Shown here piece by piece: positions 47,761 through 58,906 of a stretch of DNA of 64,000 bases. A model generated the notes under the pieces. That model saw nothing but the letters and a program-made list of their open reading frames with translations. It was not told the origin of the DNA and made no database searches. The DNA comes from Haematococcus lacustris (taxonomy: Eukaryota; Chlorophyta; Chlorophyceae; Chlamydomonadales; Haematococcaceae): the NCBI GenBank assembly GCA_030144725.1, contig JASKMD010000008.1, positions 9,746,858 to 9,810,857 on the forward strand. The letters are read 5' to 3'. Numbering within the stretch: the stretch's first letter is position 1; each line of letters opens with the position of its first letter. The position numbers and the translations under genes were made by a program.

Positions 47761-50700
47761 TCAAGGGTCGGCCGTTGCGGCCACAGTAACCTCGGCCTTG
47801 GGAGACACACCCACCGTGCGGCCGTACACGTCAGTGTTGTACGCGCTGCCGCCGTGCTTGCTGGCGTCCAGACCGCGGTGCTCTTCCTCCTCGCTGATGC
47901 GCAGCAGGTTGAGCATCTTGAGAGCGAAGAACAGGATGCCCGTTGTGCCGCACACCCAGCCCGCGATGGCTAGAATGCCGATCACCTGCAGCGCGGTACA
48001 GATGCCAACATAGCACAGTCAGGCCACCGCTTATGCACCAGGCTCTGCACCGCATCTTTGTACAGATGCTTGGCAAGGAAACTCTGCAGAGCACTTCGCA
48101 AGCAAAGTTGTACGGCATTCCCTGAGGCACTTGGCAGACAGACTCGAGGGACTTGTGCCCAGTGTGAGTGAGGGTGTGCATGCATGTCAGGCCATGCCTT
48201 ACTCCATGCTGCTGCCCCCACTAGAAATAAACAGAGAAATTGGCATAAAGAGCGTTCACACCTGAGAGGCCAGCAGGCGGCCGCCGCCTCCGTAGAACAG
48301 ACCATAGAAGTCGCCACGTGTGTAAGGCGCGCTCATGCCGGTGCCATACGCTTGCTGGATATACTCCTGTGAGCAGCAGAGGGGTCAGTAGTGGATGAGT
48401 GGCATACTCCAAGACACACAGCTGCATGCGCGCACTGGGTTTAGGGCTGCAACCACTACAATGAGGAGCGAGCTGCAGAGTTGGCCAGTGTGAATGGGTT
48501 GTGCAGGGCTGAGAGTTCTGCCCCTTACCTGCTTAGCCAGCAGGCCGGTGAAGAACACACCCCACATGCCGCCAAAGCCGTGCATGGGGGCAGCACACAG
48601 CGGGTCGTCAATGCGCAGCTTCAGGAAGAGCCAGCACACCAGGTCAAAGATCTGCATCCAGGGGGGGGTCAGGCAGGTCAGCTCTGGCTGCATGAAGCCA
48701 GAGCAGGGGGTTGGGGTGGTCAGGGGGGGCAGGCTAGATCGGTTCAGGCCATGTGGGGCAGGGCAGGGCAGCATGCATCGAAGGCCCATGCCAGGGATGC
48801 AGGTCAGAGCACTCACCAGGGCACCGCACACGCCGTTGACGATGGCTGCCCAGGGCTCAACCACGTGAGCGCAGGCGGTGATGACCACAAAGCCCACCAG
48901 CACGCCGTTGCACATGCTGATCAGGTCCCATGCCTGGACACGCCCGCAGCACACACAGCTGCATGCTCGGCCATGCTGCTGGCTGGCTGCACCAGGCCAG
49001 GAAGGGATGGGCGGGGGGCTGGCAGGTGGTACCAGGCACTAGCCAGAGAGGCACTGGCAGGGGTTTGGGTTAGGATTGGGGTTTGGGGTTAGGTCACCCC
49101 TGCCCTGGTCCCTCAGTGTACTTAACGCTCGTTCCCTCAGGGCCCAGTCAGGCAGTGCGAACTCATGTCAGGCCCAGTCAGGCGGTGCGAACACTGCATG
49201 TTAATGCAGTGCTGCTGCAAAACTGCTGCCATGCCCCAGGCACTGTGCAGGCAGGTGCCCCAGGCCTCCCTCCAGCACCCAGTGCATCAGGGGCAGCAGG
49301 GCAGGGACAGGGTCGGGGGCAGGGCAGGCGATGAGGGTGGTGAGGCTGCACCTTGTTGCGGCGGAAGCCGTTCACGAGGCAGGTGAGGCCGGCAGCTGCG
49401 CCAGACAGGGTCGTGGTCACGGCTGCTCGGCCGGCAACTTGGGCCGAGATGGAGTTGTCGATGGTGAGGGAGCTGCCGGGGTTGAAGCCGTACTGCAGGG
49501 CAGGGGCAGCCGGAGCCAGGACCATGTGCCGTGGAGGGTGGTGCAAATCATGCAAGCATGGCCGTAGCCAGGACCATGTGACAGACGGTTTGACAGGGCC
49601 AGCATCGGTTGTATTGGGCAGGCAGGTCAGGGGGTGGGCAGACAGCCCAGGCAAGCGTGTTGCCGGCGAGGTGCAGGCAGATGTGTTCAGGCAAACAAGA
49701 AGGCCCCCTGCAGGCATTGGGAGACGTGGGAGGGGAAGCAGATGCTGGCATGCAGCAGGGGCTGAGCGGCAGCAAACCCCGGCCACTCACCCATCCGAAC
49801 CAGAGCAGCACTGTGCCCAGCACCACCAGGGTGGCTGAGTGACCCGGCATGTCCACGGGCTTGCCATTGGCGTCAAAGCGGCCCAGACGAGGCCCCACCA
49901 GCCACGCCCCCATCAGCCCACACATGCCGCCCACCATGTGCACCACCCCTGCACCAACACCCCGCAACAACAAACTATAGATATACAATAGATAGATAGC
50001 CAGCTTCTTAACTGCAGGGCATGTATCGCCTCAGTGCAGCTTGCTTCAGGGTGCAGCACTGCTGCCACCACTTAGTCCTTACCTGAGCCAGCAAAGTCGA
50101 TCATGCCAGCGCGGAACAGCATCTCGTCCTCCTGCTTGGCTGGGGCAGGGTTGCCAGAGACGGAGAAGTGAGTCAGCCAGCCCTCGCGGCTCCACACCCA
50201 GTGGACGACCACAGGGTATACGAACGCGGCCAGGAGGACGGTGTACGCTGCGGGGGCCAGCAGAGGCTCAGACTAGTGGGCAGGTACCCCGCAGCGGCAA
50301 ACATTGCAACAGCTCTGGTGGTGCTGAAAGTGGTAGGAGCCGAGCTGACAAGCAACTACCATCATCTTCCCCATGCATGGTAGCCCCCCATGCATGGCAG
50401 CTACCCCTCAACCAATATGCGCTTTGCCCCTAATCCTGGCAGATAGCATTGGATGCTCAGCAATTGATTTTTTATTTTCTTTGCGCCACGTTTCCCACGC
50501 CATTACCCTTACCCCAACTTTTCTGCTTTATTATCTTCTTGATCTACCTGGCTACTTGGTAAGGAGGCTAGGCCGACACACAAGGGCTGTGGGTGAGGGA
50601 CGAGGGCGAGGGGTAAGGGCATTCTTTCCAGTCTGTGCACTTCGCAAGGGTTGTGAGAAGGCTGGTGAGGGCTAGGGAAGGGGAGGATGACATCCCCATC

Positions 50701-51613
50701 ACCCCTACCAAGGTAGGCGTTGAAATTGAAGCGCTCCGCCACAGCTCCGGCAGGGATGGTGACGGCGGTGGCGGCAAAGGCCCACTGGTACAGCTGCGCA
50801 GCTCATGGCAAAGGTGCTCTGTGAGGTTGTGCCGGGCAGTCAGGCAGAGAAGGCAGTAGGGAGACACGGCTGCAGGAGCACAGCTTACCCAGTCGGTCCA
50901 GCGCCCATTGCCTACACCCGTGAACTTGTTCTGCCCTGCGCAGCGAAGAGTCATGGCATACTGTCATCAGCCCCTGCACCACACATCGGGTGTCAGCAGC
51001 AGCGGCAGCAGCGGCAGCGTTCCTTACAGTTGTTCATGACGAAGATGGCGTCACCAATGAAGCGGTTGGGCTTGTCCCCCTCACCATACGCAAACGCAAA
51101 CCTGCACCAATTTGAGACAGCGCTGATTGAGCCTGCCTTGTATAAGTGCGCTTCCGAAACCGCACTCACCCAACGATGTAGAAGGCGATTGCGGACACGC
51201 AGGCGTCCATGATTGTTTGCAACAGGATGTTCAAAGTGTTCTTAGACCTGATGGCGCCGGCGCACAACTGCAGTACAAAAGGAGAAAAGTCAACAAGAAT
51301 GGATGGCGCAGCCCCGTCTGCGTGCGTGTGGCTGCATTGGGTCAGGGGCTGGTGGGTGGGTGGTGGGCGTCAAAGTATGTAGTATGCTCACCATCGCAAA
51401 GCCACCGTGCATGATGAACACCATCGCGGAGCAGATGACAAGCCAAGCAGTGTTCACGCCGTACTTGAAGTCCGTTATCCCTTCATTTGTGGCGAAGCTC
51501 GAGCTGACTTGCCCCAGCAGCGTGGAGCATAAGGCATTGGCCTGTTCCTCGGTGAAGCCCGCCCCCGTGAGGCTGGCGATGGTGTCAGTGCTACACAATA
51601 CATCCAGGCTCAT
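47761..51613 (-). CDS. AMT1: AMT1-type ammonium transporter
   Basis: A plasma-membrane (or plastid-envelope) ammonium transporter of the Amt/MEP/Rh family. Twelve exons join in frame to 519 residues: 51613-51392, 51267-51170, 51101-51028, 50935-50889, 50793-50709, 50247-50083, 49948-49791, 49492-49352, 48933-48817, 48651-48529, 48366-48262, 47985-47761. The two pore histidines lie in VVHMVGG and [14 protein letters not shown], and the substrate-site Asp in [18 protein letters not shown] and [11 protein letters not shown] are further family marks. The C-terminal tail [20 protein letters not shown] matches the regulatory trans-activation tail of plant AMT1. The regulatory Thr of plants (in MTRHGG) is a Ser here. 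The ATG at 51613 is the first Met in the exon; longer forms lack an ATG. Confidence 0.95.
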
Positions 51614-52529
51614 CTGCGTGCAAGAGCCAGCAGACGGTGCCAAGCCGCTCACTACAACGCCCAGTACACGTGACCTGTGGCTGGAAAACCAATGGACACG
51701 CGGGTGGTACAGGCTATGTTAGTCAGGTCTGCAACCCAATTGGGGAATGAGCTGGCTTAGTGCTTTACGTGTCGGATTGCATCGGAAAGTGCGAGCAACC
51801 CACCTTTGACAGCAACGAGAGCGTAAATGTATGTTCTAGAAGTACTGGACAGAACTTAACTGCACGCCATTTAAAACCCACACCTCATGGGGTAGGTTCA
51901 TAGAACGGAAAACATGAACACTCGCTTGTCTGACATGTCACATCGCGAGGCTGCTTCAGGCGTCGAGTCAAGGGGGGGATTTCTATGAAAGACGGGAAAG
52001 ATAACAGGCATTGGCCGGGCACTTATTCACATCTGGTGGGGGGAAGGCAGGCACTTCGCCGTTACTTGGGTAGCCAATGCCAATGGTTGCGAGGCTTCAA
52101 AATTTGGTGGTTGCCCTGCATGTACATGTGCGATGGTCGTCCAATCCTATCGGATGACGACTGTTACACGCTCGGCAGCCAACAAGTGAAAGGTCACGCA
52201 CTTATTCTCTCCCTTTGCCGCAGCGACCCTGATCCGTCACTCAGCCGGGTGCACAGCGGATGGGCTATGCGCGTGAGCTAGGCCAGTTAGCCTTCCGCGA
52301 CGTCTGCACATGCACTTTCGCAGCAGTCTAGCCGTCAGACAAGCAACATGGCCTGGCCAGTGTATGGCCGCGGCGCTCCGTGACCTCATCGCGCCTGGGC
52401 GGCCCTGCGCCGCAGGGCTTCGCTGCGCACCAACGCCGCGAGGAAGTCGGGCTGGCCCATATCCGCAAGACCACCGCCGCGTTCCAGAGCCAGCTGCAGA
52501 GCAAGCCAAGCCACGGCTGGGTCAAGGAG
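51614..52529. other. AMT1 upstream region, no gene recognised
   Basis: This region should contain the AMT1 promoter (minus strand). A plus-strand frame at 51985-52281 (98 codons, ATG) and a frame at 52380-52577 without an ATG have no recognised relatives. The latter runs into the inverted-repeat element that begins at 52530. Confidence 0.4.
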
Positions 52530-53203
52530 TTGCAACCAGTGCTGGGCGGTTCGCCAAAGACGTATTACTCAGTGTAGTAAAAACATCAAAACCAGTGTTT
52601 ATTATTACTTTTAAAGATATAATAAACAATTTGTTGTAGTATATAAAATATATACCAAAAGAAATCGCAAAAATCGCCAATTAATTCTATACAATTACAG
52701 CATACTCCCTTGTAGGACCTGGATGCAGTATATCCCACATAGCCCCACACCCCAGCCCTTGTGGGTCAGCATGCAACAGGCTCTAGGCTGTAGCCCCACA
52801 CTCTAGCCCTAGTGGGTGAGCATGCAACAGGCTGGGCTGTAGCTCAAGACCCTAGCCCTAGTGGGTCAGCATGCAACAGGGCTGGGCTGTAGCCCTAGAC
52901 CCTGTGCCCTAGGTAATGGCCCTTGGCAGATGCCCCAGCCAACCAGTAATCAATGGCCTCTTTGTAGAGGAACGTCTTGAGGGTGAAGGTCTTGTCAAGG
53001 TACACACGCAAAGTGCTGGACAGGATAAGTAAAGTGCTGGACAGGATAAGTAATAAGCGGAGTACCAGACGGGCAGTGGAGCTATTACCGATGTAATAAA
53101 GTTCACTCATTTTGAGGACGTTTTTTTCATCTTATTACTGTATTTTGCGCTGGGTTATTACCGACTTATTACATTATTACCCAATCGCCCAGCACTGGTT
53201 GCA
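52530..53203. mobile_element. AT-rich insertion bounded by 22-bp inverted repeats
   Basis: The ends match as a 22-bp inverted repeat with one mismatch (TTGCAACCAGTGCTGGGCG followed by GTT or ATT; 52530-52551 and 53182-53203). The interior is strikingly AT-rich (TTATTAC, ATATAAAATATATA) in a GC-rich genome, and holds a minisatellite at 52741-52917. A 71-codon ATG frame on the minus strand (53110-52895) contains an 18-bp duplication and no known domain. I see no clear target-site duplication, so the superfamily is undetermined. Confidence 0.6.
52741..52917. repeat. Minisatellite, period about 49-50 bp, 3.5 copies
   Basis: Diverged copies, each with GTAGCCC...AGTGGGTCAGCATGCAACAGG, lie inside the AT-rich inverted-repeat element. 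Confidence 0.85.
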
Positions 53204-53525
53204 ACCGAGGCAGCAGCCAGCCTAATGATCGAAAGCAGAACAGCCAGGCTCTAGCGGTGTTGCAAGGCTTGGCAGGACCATAACGGCCATGCCCGCAGTG
53301 GAAGGGCGACAAGGGACAGGGCAGTATCCCCTCTGGACAAGCAAGCAAACATGGTCAGCTGCAAGGGCTTGGCCGGGGAGGTGCTCCATCCACCTCATGT
53401 GCCTGGCATGCGGCTCACTCACTGAAGGGCCTCACGCACCCGGCCTGGCTCTCTGTGTCATGACCAGCCTGGTGAGGCAGGACCACCCTGTGCAGCTGCT
53501 GTCTGCCCACCCACCCCTCCCCGTC
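53204..53525. other. Intergenic, RRP4 3' flank
   Basis: No gene is recognised. I searched the minus strand for a further RRP4 C-terminal exon and found no convincing match. Confidence 0.4.
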
Positions 53526-55906
53526 TCACTCCCAGTCACACTGTCTCACCTCGTACGCGTCCATGATGGTGGTGGCGTAGATGGGTAGGTAGCAGCGGGC
53601 CAGGGCGCGGATGGCGTTGCCAACGCGCACAACGGCCTCTAGCTGCTGCCGGCTGGGTTGCCAGTCAGGCAGGGGGACGGCTACTGCCTCCCCACCCTGC
53701 CCGCCGGTGAGCGGCCCAGGGGTCAGGGCAGCAGGGGGTGGGGGAGGGGTGGGGCTCACCCACAGGAGCCCATTGCAGCCGAGGATCACACTCACACCTG
53801 CATGCATCACACATGCGCAACACCCTGCCCAGCTGGCCTGGCGCTGCTGACCATGGTCTGCTCCGCGGCGCTTGTAACTCAGGCCCCAGCCCAGGCAGGC
53901 GGCTCAACACTCATCAGCTTCAGCCAAGCAGATCCTGCCTGCCAAGCATGTGAAGCGCTGCACACGCAAGCATGCACCATGCACCCCTGCCAGGGCCCGC
54001 GCTGCCCACACTGATGGGTGGTGTAGCTTGCCAGCGCTCTCACACCTCACAAGCAAGCAGCAAGACAGCAGGCAGGGGCTCTGCAACACAAGGGTGACTA
54101 GCGGGCCAAAGGTGTGAGCAACGAACACCCACCCACCTACCCACCACCCACCGATGACTTCTATGTTGTGAAAATGCTGCTTCTGGCGCTTGACCAGAGC
54201 CGGGGGCACCGCCACCAGCTGTCCGCCTGCAAGCTGCATAGCACCCCACCCTGCTTGGCGAGCACGGCTAGCTTGCATGGAGCCAGGCCAGGAGGTGCAG
54301 GGTGTGAGGTGTGAGGTGGGGGGTGTGAGGTGGGGGGTGTGACGGCAGTCCCTTGAAGCAGGTCTGTGTCTGACTCCACTGAACGCAGGCCACTAGCTGC
54401 TGCTGCCAGGCCCCGGGTGGACAGCCAGGGCGCAGCCTTGAGGGGAGACACTGCAAGACCGCAGTTCCAATGCTAGACGTGTGCAAGGTGCAAGGTGAAG
54501 CGCCTGGCCGCCTTCCCACCAATGTGCCAGGCTGCACCAGGTGCAGGGGCAGGGCCTCGCTGGGTCCCGATGCACCAGTGAGGGAACAACTTGGGCCAAG
54601 GTAGCACACAAGACCACGCCCAGGCCGCCCCACCCCGCCCCGCCCCGCCCCGCCCACCCTCACCTTGCCATACTTGTTGCTGCGAGTGTGCAGGGCCACG
54701 CCCCCATCACTCTGCACAGCTTGCACCTCAGCCTGCAGGCGCCAGCAGCACAGAGGCATAGGGGCAGTCGACCGCTCCCTGCTGCTGGCTACTGGGACGC
54801 CTAGGTAGCCCAGCCTGCCAGTGCCAACCTGACCCTGCTGCTAGGGCGCCCAGTCACTGCTCCATGGGCCCTTCAAAGCCATCCAGGGACTGCTGCTACA
54901 TTGCTGCTGCTGTGAGGTCGAGCTGCATGCAGGGTGGCTAGGATGTGTGACCTCACTTGTATGCCGGCCAGCTAGTCATCACGGCCACACTCACACTCAG
55001 CAGGTCACCCTCACGCAGCACATCCCGCATGGCCAGCTCATCCTCTGCATTGCGCCGCCGCTGCGCCCCGCCTGGCAGGTGGACAGCACTGAGCAGCAGG
55101 CTGGCTTCCTGGCGGGCAGCCAGGTCCACCTTCCAGCGCTTGCCAGCAACCTGAAGCACCAGACCAGCACTCAGGGCAAGGAGGGGCAACACCCCGCCCA
55201 CCCAGCCTCGCCCCTTCCTGCCTGCCTGCAAGAACAGCCTCATCTCATCACGCCTCACAATCCCTCGCTTCACCCTGGCTCTCCCCCCCTGTGCGGTGAG
55301 GCAGCAGCATGAGGGACTGCACAGCTTGCTGCCGTGCCGCAGGGCCTCGCCTCGCCTCACCTCACCTCCGTCACCCTGCCCACCACCACATCCCCCTGGG
55401 CTGCATCGTACCGGGTCTTCAAGGGCCGCACGAACACAAGGCGGTCCACACGCTCCACCACCTAAACATGCAGAGAGCGCCACGCAGCCTGTGAGGGGAC
55501 AGCTGTTGCGGCCAGGTGCTGGGATGAGCAATGTCCAGCTGCTGGAGACTCCGAGCTCGTTGTTGCTTCACACCGCTAAATCGCCGGCCAGGGAATGTCC
55601 AGCTACTGCGAGCTCAAAACTCGAGGGCTTACCCCGCACAGCGTCGCTATGAGGCGCTCATCTACGATGTGTGTGCCATGCCCGCGCAGATATCCCTCCT
55701 GCACTGCTGCATAGGTAAAACATTTCAGAACTAGGCTGCCATGCATGGCTGCGAGACGGATGGCTGCACACCTGCTCGTCAACCTCGATGACATCGCCCA
55801 CACAAACGTAGCTAGAGGCATCAACCGCTCCCGGGGCGCTGCCGAGAGCACTTTCGATTAGCCCCACAGCCCCGGCGGGATCGTATGCGCGGACAATGGC
55901 GGACAT
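53526..55906 (-). CDS. RRP4: Exosome complex subunit RRP4 (EXOSC2)
   Basis: RRP4 is one of the three S1/KH cap proteins of the RNA exosome, acting in nucleus and cytoplasm in 3'-to-5' RNA processing. Exons 55906-55772, 55698-55633, 55461-55366, 55150-54995, 54732-54664, 54233-54152 and 53797-53526 join in frame to 291 residues (human 293). Landmarks in order: GDVIEVDEQ, GYLRGHGTHI, RPLKTRY, GDVVVGRVTEV with KRWKVDL (S1 domain start), LPGGAQRRRNAEDELAMRD, VALHTRSNKYGK, PPALVKRQKQHFHN and GVSVILGCNGLLW (KH domain GxNG-like loop). A Pro/Gly-rich insert follows the KH loop. The stop is reached by reading through a possible donor site at DAYE/GTGAGA. Human RRP4 continues differently there, so the last residues are uncertain. 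Confidence 0.92.
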
Positions 55907-56375
55907 GTGCTCGCCTGGCACCAGGCACGTCCTGTGCGTATGCAAGAGGGCCCGTTGCAAAGACCATGCCTCATGTGCTAACTGCCATGATAACGGCTTA
56001 CACAGCTGAAGCAGGTCGCAACTAGTTGTCAGCAGCAGGAAACTCTCAAGCAGCCTCCAAGCCCCACAGCCATCCTGCAACTCCCAAACACAGCTCCCAA
56101 AGGGGTGTAACCAAACACAGGCTGTGAGTTCACACTGAAATGGCTCGCTTGCCAGGCTGGCAATGCCAGCACCGCCCCTCTAGTGTGTGTGCCACAATTC
56201 CTCGCTCGAGGTCAAAGCGGCCAACACACTGCTGCCCGCAGGACGTTCGTGATGGTAGCATGTGCCAGACGCACAGCTCTTGTACGGAGAGTTGCACAAC
56301 ATAAAGGATCGCATGAAAGTCAAAATTTAGCCTGGGCTTTGACCCAAGCCATGGCGGGCGGCAGCACGCACATGG
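55907..56375. other. Intergenic between RRP4 and the plastid-type protein gene
   Basis: Both neighbours are on the minus strand, so this contains the RRP4 promoter and the 3' untranslated region of the upstream gene. No other feature is seen. Confidence 0.4.
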
Positions 56376-58722
56376 TCATCGCCACGGTTCTGAAAAAACG
56401 CCCAGACCTGCACCCCAGGCGCGCCCCGCTGCGCATCCCGCCACAAACTCATAGCTCTGCCCGGAGTCCCTGGATGAAGACGTTGAGTTGGAAGAAGGCG
56501 ATGAGTGTGATGAGGGCCGGGGGGGCACGGGGCCCAGGCCAGTCCACTGTGCCATCATCCTCTGCGCGCCAAGCACCACCAGGCTGGCGGTTACGACCGT
56601 GACAACCAACACAACAACAACACCCAGCATGGCGTCGGTGGCATCGAGATAGTGACATCGAGATAATGGCGAGTCCACACCGCCAGGGTGTGGGTCAGGT
56701 AGGGTGCGGCTGGGCCAGGTTGGGGCAGGGGGTAGGGGGGAGAAGTCACCAGGACCGCCTGCTTCCATGCAGCCTGCTTGGCATTGACTGTGCATCCTCC
56801 ACTTCATTCAGCTGGAGTGCATGCATGCCTTGGTGAAGAGATGAACACCCCATCATGTCAGATATTCCTTGTGTACGGCCATAGCTCTGCCATTGGTGGG
56901 AGGGTAGCAAGGGCATGCCCCGAGGCTACTCTCCCCCCTTCATGCACACCCTTTTTCTTTTTTCTTTCCATAGCTCCCCCGTAGGTTGTGTGCAGTACAC
57001 AGGTGCAGGGCCCTGAGGCTGGCTATCCTTATACTGAAGGCAGATGCAGGGGCCAGGCGCCCTGTCGACTGTGCAAGCGCTGCCCCACCTTGCCCAGGAG
57101 CCTCCACCTGCCTCTGTGCCCCCTGCTGGCCCCTTGTGCCCCTGCTTCTCCCGCACTCCCCACCCGCCCCTACCACCCACCACCCTCAGCAGCCAGGGGT
57201 GGCCTGCAGGGCAGCAGGCTGGCCCCCCAGTGCCAGTGTAGGCACTGCGCACACTGCAGACTCACTGGCATCCACGATGCGCTTGGCATGGTACACCATG
57301 AGCGCTGCAGCCGCCAGCGTGCCCAGCACCAGGCCAGGCGTCAGCAGCAGGTCGCTGCCTGAGTTCAGGGCGGCCAGGGCCTGCGGGCAGCACAAGCCGG
57401 GGCAGGCGGTGCTGAGGGGCTGGGGGGGCAGGGTGACCGAGGCCGGGGAAGAGGAGGGGGGCGTGGGCCGGGGCAGGGGGGCAAGGGGGTGGGGGGGCAG
57501 GAGGGCAGGGGGGCAGGGGCGCCAGGGGCGGGGGGCCTAGGGCAGGAGGGCTAGGGCAGGGAGGCAGGGGGCCCTACGCCCTGCAGGACGCCTCCTTGGG
57601 CTGCCACCTGCCCCCCCACCCCCTCCCTGCTGCACAGCCTGGGTCTGCCTCTCAGGCCAAGGCTGCCCGGCACATCAGGCAGGCCAAGCAGGGGGTGGGT
57701 GAGAGCAGCAGGGGGTGGGTGAGAGCAGTAGGGCCAGCAGTGTGGGGTGGCCCTGTCACCACCACTCACAGCCAGGCAGGCCAGGGCCCCAGCGCCCACG
57801 ACCTTGACATCAGGGGCCACGCCGCTGTTGCGCTCCAGGTACACGTCAGCCCCGCTCACAATGGCTGCGGCCACAAGCCAGCGGGCAGGAGCTGGCCTCT
57901 CACAGGAGCTGCCTGTGTTGCCACTGCTGCGCCACTCTGCTGGCCTCCCACCCCCGCCTGATATCACCCTTGCTTGCTGGCTGCTGTCAGCCCAGGGCAC
58001 CACAGGCGGGGTGTGTGCCAGCATGTCCTGAGCAGCCCTGAGAACTGCTGTGTGTCATGTTGGGCTCTGGTCCAGTCAGTCAAAATGAGGTAAGCCCAAT
58101 GCAACACTAACCCACCCCTAACTAGGCACTGAGTACGGAGTGTGACCCCGCTGTGAGTTGCTGTGCTCCATGCAGCCCAGTCAGCTAGCAGCAACACCAG
58201 GCCAGGCCAAGCAGCCGTACCAGGCTGCCGGTTTCAATGTTGTTGGATCTTTATCACCATGCACAGCTGATGTGGCAGGGCCTGGTGCAGGGCCTGGTGC
58301 AGGGCCCTCTCACACCGTGCTGCCTTGACTTTGCATGATGGCGCCCAGTCGGTTTCGTAATCATGTCGAGCAGCACTGGGAACCTCCACTGTGGCCACAC
58401 TGCCCTCTCCTCTCACTCTGTGGCCACCCTCGCCTTCACTGCACAGCTTGGCTGCACTGCTCTGTATCTACCTACCGAACGCGATGGTTTGCTGAGTCAC
58501 GGCGTACAGGGCGGAGGGGTCCAGGTACGCCTGCGGAGACACCAGCCACCTTTCGTTCATGTACGATGTTGTTTGCGCAGCGGCAGCAGCCGGGCTCCTG
58601 CGGCTGCTGCGGCCTACCTGGGCTCGGATGTCCGCTCGCCAGGGTCTGCAAGGCAACGTTTTACCGAAAGCAGGGCGCGATGCTGCCGCGATGCAGGTGC
58701 GATGGAGGTGCAGGGCCGCCAT
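56376..58722 (-). CDS. Unrecognised protein with predicted plastid transit peptide and membrane segments
   Basis: Four exons, 58722-58476, 57864-57770, 57380-57266 and 56758-56376, join in frame to 279 residues with good GT-AG sites, so the gene is probably real. The first about 50 residues are rich in Ala, Arg and Ser and poor in acids, as in algal chloroplast transit peptides. There follow YLDPSALYAVTQQTIAF, a polar segment with DVYLERNSGVAPDVKVVG, and then hydrophobic stretches (GAGALACLAALAAL; GLVLGTLAAAALMVY; about 20 residues of V/L/T near 56580-56640). The tail is Ser/Pro-rich, ends in SEPWR and is polar. I do not recognise the family. A small thylakoid or envelope membrane protein is an inference. 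Confidence 0.65.
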
Positions 58723-58817
58723 GTCTTCAGTGCTTCGGTCTGCGCTGCGCGGTGCACTTTTCTCGATTCGGTCATTCTGGGGCCGCAACTTCACACACAC
58801 ACACACCGACCCAGACT

Positions 58818-58906
58818 AGATTAGACGGTCTAACGTTAGATTGGCATGTTTGATCTATTCTAACCATCTAATCTACCAGTTACATCTACGTAGATCTACG
58901 TAGATG
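58818..58906. promoter_or_regulatory. Palindromic AT-rich region upstream of the plastid-type gene
   Basis: An imperfect inverted repeat pairs AGATTAGACGGT (58818-58829) with ACCATCTAATCT (58863-58874). It is followed by a perfect 24-bp palindrome at 58883-58906, built from two tandem CTACGTAG cores. The pair lies 96-184 bp before the ATG at 58722. This could be a dimeric transcription-factor site or a small mobile-element remnant. Confidence 0.55.

Noticed and set aside
52741..52917. CRISPR-like array
   Set aside because: There are only 3.5 diverged copies with no unique spacers, in a eukaryotic nuclear context. It is an ordinary minisatellite.
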